NCBI GenBank assembly: GCA_014859895.1
Contig: JACZKS010000157.1
Span: 20,685-84,684, forward strand
Length of the DNA stretch: 64,000 nucleotides
From: Rhodospirillales bacterium
GTDB taxonomy: Bacteria > Pseudomonadota > Alphaproteobacteria > Rhodospirillales > Shumkoniaceae
Direction: 5' to 3'
Part shown: in pieces, positions 57,979 through 64,000 of the stretch
Numbering within the stretch: position 1 is the first letter of the stretch
Layout of the letters: every line of letters starts with the position of its first letter
The notes under the pieces: generated by a model
Databases searched by the model: none
What the model was told of the DNA's origin: nothing
The model's input: the letters and a program-made list of their open reading frames with translations, nothing else
Translations under genes and position numbers: made by a program

Positions 57979-59127
57979 ATGAGCCGCGTACCAGAAAAAG
58001 CCACGCCCGAGGCCTCGCCCTCGGTGCGCTTCGCCCTGATCCGCCTGTTGGAGCGGGGTGGACCCACCCTGGGCCTGTCGCGCACCATGATCGACCATCT
58101 GGCCCACCTCGTGCGTCACACCCGGGAGGTCGACTGGCAGCCGGGCAATCGGGCCATCGTCTACAAGTCCGTCACCAACATGGCCCGCGACCACGGTGTC
58201 ACCGAGCGGCAGATCAACAACCGCGAACGGGAGTTGATCGATATTCTCGAATTGCGCCTGGAACTCTCCGGCAACTTCCGCCGCTACGGCGAGCGGGACG
58301 CCGACACCGGCCGCATCAAGCGCGCCTTCGGCATCGACGTCACGCCGCTCAAGACGCGCATCCCGGCCCTGGAAAAGGCCGTGGCCGACCAAGAGGAGGC
58401 GGAGGAACGCTGGCGTGAACGGAAGCAGGAACTTTCCGCCCTCAAAGGCCGCATCCGCAAGCTGACGGACGCCGCCATCGGCCTCGGACTGGCCAACGCG
58501 GTGGAAGCGGTCCTGGACCGTTGCGCGGGGTATCGGGACCGCGTCCGCGCCGAGACGCCGACCGAGGAAATCGAGCGCCGTATCCTCTGCGCCGCCTGGG
58601 TCAAAGACCAGTTGGAACGGGCCATCCTGCTGGGGAAAACCGACGAACGGCCGGTGAAAACTTCCGACAGGGCGGAAGCCGACTTCCGACACAAAGACCT
58701 TCCAAATGATATTCTGACAAATGATGAATCATTTGAAGGCCCGCCCCCTGTGGGTCATTGCCCCACCGGCGTGCCGGGAGCCAAACCGGGATGGCCGCCC
58801 CTCCTCCCCGGCCCATCGCCGCAGCCCGCCCTTACCCCGCGTTCCCCGCATTCCAGAAACTTGCCGAATGCGGAGCGGTCTCCCGGGGCGATGCGGACGG
58901 AGAGGCCCCACGCCCCATTCCGGAAGGAGACGACGGGAGAAGAAAATTCCCCAAAAATCGGTGGAAACGATCCAACCCATGGTTTTATTCCGCCGGTCAT
59001 TCTAGAAATGACCACCCCCCTCGAAACAAGATCGATCGCCCCGACCGCATACCATCCCCTTGCCGGAGAAACGCCATGGCCACGACCCGAAAACGCGTCA
59101 ATGTATCCTTTACACCCGAAGAACTGA
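57979..59127 (+). CDS. RepC-family plasmid replication protein, C-terminal domain missing
   Basis: This 382-residue protein matches the RepC N-terminal domain (PF03428): PSVRFALIRLLERGGPTLGL, SRTMIDHLAHLVRHTREVDW, QPGNRAIVYKSVTNMARDHG, VTERQINNRERELIDILELR, GRIKRAFGIDVTPLKTRIPA; a charged coiled stretch (about 130-170) follows. The usual C-terminal RP-C domain is absent; from about residue 245 the protein is proline-rich and low-complexity. RepC initiates replication of repABC plasmids, but no repA or repB is here. Start ATG 57979 has CAGGGGCTGCGT upstream. It is the first gene of the element to the right of the tRNA fragment and overlaps the next gene by 52 nt. Confidence 0.85.
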   Translation: MSRVPEKATPEASPSVRFALIRLLERGGPTLGLSRTMIDHLAHLVRHTREVDWQPGNRAIVYKSVTNMARDHGVTERQINNRERELIDILELRLELSGNFRRYGERDADTGRIKRAFGIDVTPLKTRIPALEKAVADQEEAEERWRERKQELSALKGRIRKLTDAAIGLGLANAVEAVLDRCAGYRDRVRAETPTEEIERRILCAAWVKDQLERAILLGKTDERPVKTSDRAEADFRHKDLPNDILTNDESFEGPPPVGHCPTGVPGAKPGWPPLLPGPSPQPALTPRSPHSRNLPNAERSPGAMRTERPHAPFRKETTGEENSPKIGGNDPTHGFIPPVILEMTTPLETRSIAPTAYHPLAGETPWPRPENASMYPLHPKN

Positions 59128-59450
59128 CCCGGGTCAGAAGCCAAGCCAAGCGGATGGGACTGTCCATGTCGGAGCTCTTGCGTCGCCTGTCGTTTGGCTA
59201 TCAGGCTCTGATCCCCGACGACATTCCGTTTGTCCCGGTAATCCGCCAACTCCTCGAAACGAATGCCGAGCAGGCCCGCCTTGGAAACCAACTCAAACAG
59301 GTTCTCGATAGCGACGACACTCCCTTGTCTCCGGCAACGATCGGCCAAGTTAAAACGTTGATCGCCAAAATCCTCGAAACCCAGGGCTCCCTTCGTCAGG
59401 GTGCCGCAACCGCCCTTACTTTGATCCAGACGGAGTCCCGGGACCTGTAG
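59076..59450 (+). CDS. Ribbon-helix-helix mobilisation-type protein (MobC/TraJ-like), copy 1
   Basis: This 124-residue protein has a ribbon-helix-helix N-terminus (TRKRVNVSFTPEELTRVRSQ, AKRMGLSMSELLRRLSFG) and a helical C-terminus with ETNAEQARLGNQLKQVLDSD and IGQVKTLIAKILETQGSLRQ. The spacing recalls MobC/TraJ accessory proteins of relaxosomes (RIGNNLNQ-type motif). It would bind oriT and assist a relaxase, which is not in the window. Start ATG 59076 follows CCGGAGAAACGCC. A paralogue is encoded 84 bp downstream. Confidence 0.72.
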   Translation: MATTRKRVNVSFTPEELTRVRSQAKRMGLSMSELLRRLSFGYQALIPDDIPFVPVIRQLLETNAEQARLGNQLKQVLDSDDTPLSPATIGQVKTLIAKILETQGSLRQGAATALTLIQTESRDL

Positions 59451-59483
59451 GCCCGGCTCCGCCGCCATCTCGATGCGGGGTCC

Positions 59484-59511
59484 GCCAGCGGCAAACTGGC
59501 ACCCCCAGGAT
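59484..59511. other. Possible oriT between the two MobC-like genes
   Basis: The 84-bp gap holds an inverted repeat GCCAG-N7-CTGGC (59484-59500) and, on the minus strand, ATCCTG (59506-59511), the core of the MOBP nick sequence. The position between relaxosome-type genes is suitable. The arrangement of nick site and inverted repeat is not identical to RP4, so this is a suggestion only. Confidence 0.3.
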
Positions 59512-59534
59512 TTTCGGAGCTTCTCTGACATACC

Positions 59535-59921
59535 ATGCCAACCAAACGTAAACGGATCCTCGTGTCCTTCACCCCGGAGGAAAAAGCCGACGTCAAGATG
59601 AAGGCGGACCAGATCTACACGTCGATTTCGGAGTTCCTTCGCGGTCTGATCCTCGGCCATCGCATGCCCAAACCGGAAGCTTTCGAGTACTGCCATGCCA
59701 TCGGCGACCTTCTCAAGGTGAATGCGGATCAGGCTCGCCTTGGCAATCTGTTGAAGCTGGCTCTCGACAACGGAGGCAAGGACCTGGCGCCCAGGACGAT
59801 TTCACAGATGGAGGACCTGATGGCCGATATCCGTGATACCCAGGAAGGCCTTCGCGCAAGCGTCGAGACATTGCACTACAGACTCCATCCGCGACGCGCC
59901 AGGAAAAGTCGGCCGAGGTGA
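59535..59921 (+). CDS. Ribbon-helix-helix mobilisation-type protein (MobC/TraJ-like), copy 2
   Basis: This 128-residue protein is a paralogue of the preceding gene: KRKRILVSFTPEEKADVKMK, ADQIYTSISEFLRGLILGHR, LKVNADQARLGNLLKLALDN and ISQMEDLMADIRDTQEGLRA align with it throughout. The basic tail (LHPRRARKSRPR) is unique. Two related relaxosome proteins in tandem could form heteromers or act at different sites. GACATACC precedes the ATG, with GGAGC further upstream. Confidence 0.72.
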   Translation: MPTKRKRILVSFTPEEKADVKMKADQIYTSISEFLRGLILGHRMPKPEAFEYCHAIGDLLKVNADQARLGNLLKLALDNGGKDLAPRTISQMEDLMADIRDTQEGLRASVETLHYRLHPRRARKSRPR

Positions 59922-59961
59922 CCGCGTTCACCCCTTGGCTCGAAAAGTCCGGAATATGGAC

Positions 59962-59990
59962 TTGAAACCATATGCATCAGGGACCATAAT
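59962..59990 (+). promoter_or_regulatory. Promoter of the RelE-HigA pair
   Basis: TTGAAA (59962-59967) and CATAAT (59985-59990) are spaced by 17 bp. The predicted start, about seven bases on, falls at the toxin ATG (59996), so the transcript may be leaderless. The hexamer ACCATA occurs twice in the spacer, 16 bp apart, a possible regulator site. Confidence 0.7.
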
Positions 59991-59995
59991 CAACG

Positions 59996-60361
59996 ATGAA
60001 ATGGGATGTGATCTTTCATGAGGCGTTCGCGCCCGAGTTCGAGGCCCTGCCCGAGGAAGCGCAGGACGAACTGCTGGCCCATGCGGCGCTTCTCGAGACG
60101 TTCGGCCCACAACTCGGACGCCCGCGTGTCGACACCCTGAACGGGTCGAAGCACGCCAACATGAAGGAACTTCGTTTTGATGCCGCCGACGGCGTCTGGC
60201 GCGTCGCCTTCGCGTTCGATCCCGAGCGCAAGGCCATCCTCCTGATGGCGGGCGACAAGTCCGGGCAGGCGGAAAGACGGTTCTACCGCCAGCTGATCGC
60301 CAGGGCGGACGCCCGCTTTGACGACCATCTGAGCGGCTTGCGGAAGAAAGGAGCACGGTGA
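59996..60361 (+). CDS. RelE/HigB-family toxin (Gp49-like)
   Basis: This 121-residue protein has the RelE/HigB-type fold pattern of the phage Gp49-like group: MKWDVIFHEAFAPEFEALPE, AALLETFGPQLGRPRVDTLN, GSKHANMKELRFDAADGVWR, VAFAFDPERKAILLMAGDKS and RFYRQLIARADARFDDHL. Such toxins cut mRNA on the ribosome. The antitoxin follows and overlaps at TGATG, so the toxin comes first, as in HigBA. The promoter is upstream at 59962, and the ATG may be at the very 5' end. Confidence 0.9.
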   Translation: MKWDVIFHEAFAPEFEALPEEAQDELLAHAALLETFGPQLGRPRVDTLNGSKHANMKELRFDAADGVWRVAFAFDPERKAILLMAGDKSGQAERRFYRQLIARADARFDDHLSGLRKKGAR

Positions 60362-60747
60362 TGGCGACTGACCTGAAGACCATGATGGACCGCCTGCCGG
60401 CGAAGCGACGCCGCAAGGTCGAGGCGCGCGCCGCAGAGCTGATCGCCGAGGAGATGACCTTGCGCGACCTCCGCAAGGCCCGCGACCTCACGCAGGCCCG
60501 GTTGGCCGAAATGCTCGACATCGGCCAGGACAGCGTGTCCCGACTGGAGCAGCGTTCGGACCTGATGCTGTCGACCCTGCGCGGCTATGTCGCCGCCCTG
60601 GGCGGCCGCCTGGAGTTGATCGCCAAGTTCCCCGATCGCCCCGACGTGGCACTGACCGGCCTGGCGGACCTGCCCAGTGCCGAAACGCCGGTCAAGAAGC
60701 GGCGGGCGGAAAAGCGTTCTGCCATGGGCCAAGGAATTTCGGGCTGA
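60361..60747 (+). CDS. HigA-type antitoxin (XRE helix-turn-helix)
   Basis: This 128-residue protein has an HTH_XRE domain: MTLRDLRKARDLTQARLAEM and LDIGQDSVSRLEQRSDLMLS, LRGYVAALGGRLELIAKFPD. The last 25 residues are basic and likely disordered. It would bind and silence the RelE/HigB toxin and repress the shared promoter. The ATG at 60361 has AAGGAG seven bases upstream and overlaps the toxin stop; GTG 60358 is an alternative. It is the last gene I place with the mobile element. Confidence 0.9.
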   Translation: MATDLKTMMDRLPAKRRRKVEARAAELIAEEMTLRDLRKARDLTQARLAEMLDIGQDSVSRLEQRSDLMLSTLRGYVAALGGRLELIAKFPDRPDVALTGLADLPSAETPVKKRRAEKRSAMGQGISG

Positions 60748-61071
60748 TGTGCTTGCGCGGGGCCGGATATCAGCTTGGTAACGAGAGTAGCCGCAAGGCT
60801 ATAACCTATTAACGGCCACCCATGACCCAAGGTGACCTTGGCTGCGTCCAGTCCGGATGGCGGTTTAGCGCCCTTCCCGGCCGCTCAGCGGGTCGGCATC
60901 GGCTCTAGACAGCGGACATTGATCTGAATTGGTACGCCGGCCGCTGTATGCCAGGAAACCTGGGAGGGCCGCATTCTTCGGACCGTAGGCACTGAGCGTT
61001 GGAAATCGCCTGTACAACCCGCCGGGATTCCGTGGCATGGTCGGGGGTCCAACTGTTGAGATGAGGGCGAA
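60748..61071. other. Intergenic region with one perfect palindrome
   Basis: These 324 bp hold no gene I can support. A 15-bp perfect palindrome CCAAGGT-G-ACCTTGG occupies 60827-60841, a candidate operator. I looked for a second tRNA-Val 3' half that would mark the other end of the element and did not find one. Confidence 0.5.
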
Positions 61072-61386
61072 ATGAGCGATGTCCTAAAAGGGTCCGTAGT
61101 CGGTATGGTCGGCTATCAAGCGGGATCCGTGGTCAGCAAAACGCTCATCGACAAGAAGACGGGGACGGTCACCCTGTTTGCGTTTGGCCAGGGACAGGGC
61201 CTGAGTGAACACACGGCACCCTTCGATGCGTTGGTCCAGGTTCTCGATGGCGAGGTTGACATCACGATCTCAGGAAAGCCGCATCGCCTGACCCCCGGCG
61301 ATATCATCCTCATGCCAGCCAACGAACCGCACGCCCTGAAGGCCGTCAAGGACTTCAAGATGTTGCTGACCATGATCAAGTCCTAG
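61072..61386 (+). CDS. Small cupin protein
   Basis: This 104-residue protein is a single cupin barrel. Cupin motif 1 is reduced to GLSEHTAPFDALVQVLDGEV, with one histidine and the following acidic residue in unusual positions, and motif 2 is LTPGDIILMPANEPHALKAV. It may bind a metal, but the ligand set is incomplete compared with standard cupins. The ATG at 61072 has GATGAGGGCGAA upstream. Function is unknown. It is convergent with the ABC exporter operon. Confidence 0.88.
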   Translation: MSDVLKGSVVGMVGYQAGSVVSKTLIDKKTGTVTLFAFGQGQGLSEHTAPFDALVQVLDGEVDITISGKPHRLTPGDIILMPANEPHALKAVKDFKMLLTMIKS

Positions 61387-61439
61387 CAGGACATGTATGC
61401 CCTTTCGGGCCGGGCCGACGACGGCGGATCTTCCGTCGG

Positions 61440-62144
61440 TCACGTCTGGTCGTCGAGCCGTCCGTCCCTCAGGTGAAAGATGCGGTCGAAACGGTCGAAG
61501 ATCTTCTCGTCGTGGGTGACGGCGAGGATGGCCGCCCGCTGCTCGGTCGCCACCTTGCGCAGCAGGTCCATGACGATGGCGGCGCGTTGGGAGTCGAGCG
61601 CCGCCGTCGGCTCGTCGGCGAGGATGATGCGCGGCCGGTTGGCGAGCGCCCGGGCGATGGCGACGCGCTGCGCTTCGCCGCCCGACAGCACGGCCGGGAA
61701 GGCATTGCGGCGGTGGCCGACTTCGAGATACTCCAGCAGCTCGACGGCGCGGCTCTTGGCCTCGGCGGTGTCCAACCCGGCCAGCGTCAGGGCGACGGCG
61801 ACGTTCTCGGTGGCGTCGAGGAAGGGCAGCAGGTTGTGGAACTGGAAGATGAAGCCGATCTTTTCCAGCCGCAGGCGGCGCAGGTCGGAGCGCAGCCAAC
61901 GGCCGTCGTAGACCACATCGCCGTCGAGTTCCATCCAGCCGGCGCTCGGCTCCTGGATGCAGCCGACGACGTTGAGCAGCGTGGTCTTGCCCGAGCCGCT
62001 CGGCCCCAGCAGACCGACCACCTGGCCGGGATGGACCTCGATGCCGACGTCGACGAGGGCGTCCACCCGGGAGTCGCCCTCGCCGAAGTGCTTGGAGATG
62101 GTGCGGAGCCGCACAAGCGGTGTCCCGGAGATGGGAGTATCCAT
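61440..62144 (-). CDS. ABC exporter ATPase (MacB/LolD/DevA type)
   Basis: This 234-residue ATPase has Walker [21 protein letters not shown], signature and Walker B FPAVLSGGEAQRVAIARALA ... RIILADEPTAALDSQRA and H-loop AILAVTHDEKIFDRFDRIFH. It belongs to the LolD/MacB/DevA group that works with FtsX-type permeases. It is encoded directly after the permease (2-bp gap). The substrate is undetermined; a HlyD-type adaptor in the same operon points to export across the envelope rather than lipoprotein release. Confidence 0.93.
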   Translation of the reverse strand: MDTPISGTPLVRLRTISKHFGEGDSRVDALVDVGIEVHPGQVVGLLGPSGSGKTTLLNVVGCIQEPSAGWMELDGDVVYDGRWLRSDLRRLRLEKIGFIFQFHNLLPFLDATENVAVALTLAGLDTAEAKSRAVELLEYLEVGHRRNAFPAVLSGGEAQRVAIARALANRPRIILADEPTAALDSQRAAIVMDLLRKVATEQRAAILAVTHDEKIFDRFDRIFHLRDGRLDDQT

Positions 62145-62146
62145 TA

Positions 62147-63280
62147 TCAGCCTCCCAGCGCCTTGGCCGGCTCAACCTTGAGCGCCAGGCGCACGCCCAG
62201 GCCACTGGCCAGCACGCAGACGACGATCACCGCCGCCCCCAGCATCAGGCCGTCCTCGGGGTGCAGCACGACGCGGCGCGGGAAATAGTCCTTCACCGCC
62301 AGAATCAGCCCCGCCCCGAAGGCGAAGCCGGCGATGCCCATGGCGAGCGCCTGCTGGAGGATCAGCCCGATGATGGTGCGGTCCGGGGCGCCGATCAGCT
62401 TCAGGGTGGCAATCTCGCGGATCTTGTCCATGGTCATGGTGTAGAGGATGAGCGAGATGACCACTGTGGACACCACCAGCAGGATGGCGGTGAACAGCCC
62501 GATCTGCTTGCGGGCCCGCTCGACCACGGACTCTGTAAGGATCTCCTCCTGCCCCGCCTGGGTCATGGCGGAAAGATGCTTCCAGCGTCGCGCCGACTCG
62601 GCGACGGAATCCGCCGCCACGCCGGGGGCAACGCGCGCCAGCACGGCGTTGACCGTGTCGGTGCCGGCCGGCGCGGCGCCGCGGGCCAGTTCACGCCGCG
62701 CCGCCGGCGGTGCCTGCTCGAACTGCAACTCCTGGGAATCCAACAGCGTCAGGTAGACCACCGGGTCGCCGCCCGACGATACCTGCCCGTCGGTCAGGCC
62801 AACCACCGTGAAGGCGCGGCGGCCGAGCGTGACGCGCTCGTCGAGCGCGAGGCCGGATCGGACGTCGGCGATCGCCTCGTAGTGGCTGCGGCCGCTCGGC
62901 CGGCCTGCTGCCAGTCGGTCGGGCCCGCCCGGCCGGCCGGGCTCATAGCCGACCACGTAGAACCGCAGCTTGACGCCGCGCTGCTCGGTCTCGATCGACT
63001 GGTAGGTGACGCTGCCGGCCTCGGTGACGCCCTGCAGGCGGGCGATGGCCTCGCGGGTGTCGCCGGGGATGCGCGACGATTCGGCGAACGGTCCGCGGGT
63101 GCCGGATTCCACCACCCAGACGTCGGCCCCCGGCGCCCGCACCAGGGTCAGGGCGTCCTCGACCAGGCCGTGATAGATGCCGATCATCGAGAGCGCGGTT
63201 CCGAGCAGCAGGCTGAGGCCGAGGCAGGTCAGGAGGAAGCGGCCGAGCTTGTGGCGGATGTCGCGCAACGCGAGGTTCAT
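62147..63280 (-). CDS. FtsX/MacB-type ABC exporter permease (DevC-like)
   Basis: This 377-residue permease has an N-terminal helix (FLLTCLGLSLLLGTALSMIG), a periplasmic MacB_PCD domain (about 45-240; PGADVWVVESGTRGPFAESS; AFTVVGLTDGQVSSGGDPVV) and three C-terminal helices forming the FtsX core (IGLFTAILLVVSTVVISLIL, ATLKLIGAPDRTIIGLILQQ, ALAMGIAGFAFGAGLILAVK). With the HlyD adaptor and DevA-type ATPase this matches DevBCA-like exporters. Its ATG overlaps the adaptor stop as ATGA. Confidence 0.92.
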   Translation of the reverse strand: MNLALRDIRHKLGRFLLTCLGLSLLLGTALSMIGIYHGLVEDALTLVRAPGADVWVVESGTRGPFAESSRIPGDTREAIARLQGVTEAGSVTYQSIETEQRGVKLRFYVVGYEPGRPGGPDRLAAGRPSGRSHYEAIADVRSGLALDERVTLGRRAFTVVGLTDGQVSSGGDPVVYLTLLDSQELQFEQAPPAARRELARGAAPAGTDTVNAVLARVAPGVAADSVAESARRWKHLSAMTQAGQEEILTESVVERARKQIGLFTAILLVVSTVVISLILYTMTMDKIREIATLKLIGAPDRTIIGLILQQALAMGIAGFAFGAGLILAVKDYFPRRVVLHPEDGLMLGAAVIVVCVLASGLGVRLALKVEPAKALGG

Positions 63281-64000
63281 TCCGGCGCCTCCTCGTTGAC
63301 GACACGGGCCCAGCGGCCCTCACGCAGGCCCGGGCGCAGGGCGGTGACGACGCGGGCGTCGGGTGCCAGGCCGTCGCTGACGGCAAGCCGCGAGTCCAGC
63401 GTGCGCTCGCCTAAAGTCACTTGGCGGCGATGCAGGCTTCCGCCGTTGACCACCCACACCGTGCCCGTCACGCCGTTCAGGGTCTCGATGGCGGTTTCCG
63501 GCACCAGGATGGCGTACTCCAGCACGCCTGTAGTGATCAGCACCTCGACCTGCTCGCCCAGGTGGAAGGCTTCCGGGCAATTGTCGCAGGCAACGGAAAC
63601 GCGGCGCTCCTCGCTGACCCGATCGCTTTCGATGTCGATGCGCGCCACCCGTCCCGTGAAAGCGCGATGGGGCAGCGAGCGCAGCCGGATCTCGGCCGGC
63701 TGGCCGACCCGGATGGCCCCGGCCCGCCCCTCGTCGACGTAGGCCAGGGCCCAGACGGTTTCGGGGGCGACCAGGGTGAACAGCGGCTCGCCGGCCGCCA
63801 GCACGGAGCCCAGCTCCTTCATGCGCTGCACGACCACCGCGTCATAGGGGGCGATCAGGACGTGCCGGGAAAGTCGCACCCGCTCCTGCGATTCCTGGGC
63901 GCGGGCCTCGGCCAGCGCGGCGCGGGCCACCTCGACGTCGCCCAGCGCGACGGCGACGTCGGCGGCCGCGACGTCTGCTTCCATCTGGGCGGCCTCCGCC
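63277..64000 (-). CDS. HlyD/DevB-type membrane-fusion protein, 5' part beyond the window
   Basis: About 241 C-terminal residues are present; the start lies beyond 64000. Visible are the end of the coiled hairpin (ALGDVEVARAALAEARAQES), the lipoyl/barrel part (RHVLIAPYDAVVVQRMKELG, SVLAAGEPLFTLVAPETVWA, LAYVDEGRAGAIRVGQPAEI) and the beta-barrel end (VLVPETAIETLNG-like ILVPETAIETLNGVTGTVWV). It would link the permease to the outer part of the envelope. It is the first gene of the exporter operon in the window. Confidence 0.9.
   Translation of the reverse strand, partial: AEAAQMEADVAAADVAVALGDVEVARAALAEARAQESQERVRLSRHVLIAPYDAVVVQRMKELGSVLAAGEPLFTLVAPETVWALAYVDEGRAGAIRVGQPAEIRLRSLPHRAFTGRVARIDIESDRVSEERRVSVACDNCPEAFHLGEQVEVLITTGVLEYAILVPETAIETLNGVTGTVWVVNGGSLHRRQVTLGERTLDSRLAVSDGLAPDARVVTALRPGLREGRWARVVNEEAPE

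Overview
The window is high-GC DNA from an alphaproteobacterium, most likely of the Rhodospirillales type. The evidence is the circularly permuted two-piece tmRNA gene, the alphaproteobacterial SspB next to it, a NadQ-type regulator before nadA-nadC, the degP-DUF2065-hflC-hflK block and a RepC-family replication protein. I cannot name a genus from the sequence alone.

Layout. 0-4 kb: envelope proteolysis (degP, DUF2065, hflC, hflK) and the Fe-S carrier mrp. 4-7.2 kb: NAD synthesis (nadC, nadA) with its regulator gene and a tandem palindromic operator. 7.2-10.7 kb: TPP riboswitch and thiC, a GxxExxY gene bracketed by 10-bp-period repeats, and thyX. 11-14.8 kb: tandem universal stress protein, an OxyR-like regulator without its first redox cysteine, a DUF465 protein and the antiporter nhaA. 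14.9-20.7 kb: two-piece ssrA, the ClpXP adaptor sspB, then class I and class II fumarases enclosing a nitroreductase, a C_GCAxxG_C_C protein and a small hydrolase. 20.7-25.5 kb: a TylF-like methyltransferase and the sulfate ABC transporter. 25.9-34.1 kb: TfoX-N protein, ribbon-helix-helix protein, giant AsmA protein, D-lactate dehydrogenase, TPR lipoprotein-like protein, HAD phosphatase and MsrAB. 34.3-38.4 kb: two-subunit UxaA-type lyase followed by glcF-glcE. 38.5-49.2 kb: rpmJ, an oxidoreductase, NIPSNAP protein, a frameshifted acetyltransferase, glgX, carbonic anhydrase, a GH17-GT2 beta-glucan synthase with a terminator-bearing leader or sRNA, and a TPR-GT41 glycosyltransferase. 49.2-57 kb: a heme-protein/membrane-protein pair near a 46-bp direct repeat, an aldo/keto reductase, a Cache-HAMP-GAF-HD-GYP protein and mscL.

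57-61 kb is the accessory part. A PemI-like/Doc toxin-antitoxin pair is followed by a displaced 3' half of tRNA-Val(GAC), broken in the anticodon loop and still carrying its CCA end and a downstream hairpin. To its right lie a RepC-family gene lacking its normal C-terminal domain, two paralogous MobC/TraJ-like ribbon-helix-helix genes with a possible oriT between them, and a RelE/HigA pair. This reads as one end of an integrated plasmid-like element; no integrase or relaxase is in view. The right end holds a cupin and a MacB/DevBCA-type ABC exporter whose adaptor gene runs off the window.

Translational coupling is common (nadA-nadC, tfoX-RHH, UxaA subunits, DUF2231/heme protein, antitoxin-Doc, RelE-HigA, HlyD-FtsX). 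Most genes are housekeeping. The main points of interest are the tRNA-Val junction and its neighbours, the shortened SsrA tag beside sspB, the OxyR-like protein without Cys199, and the leader RNA before the glucan synthase.
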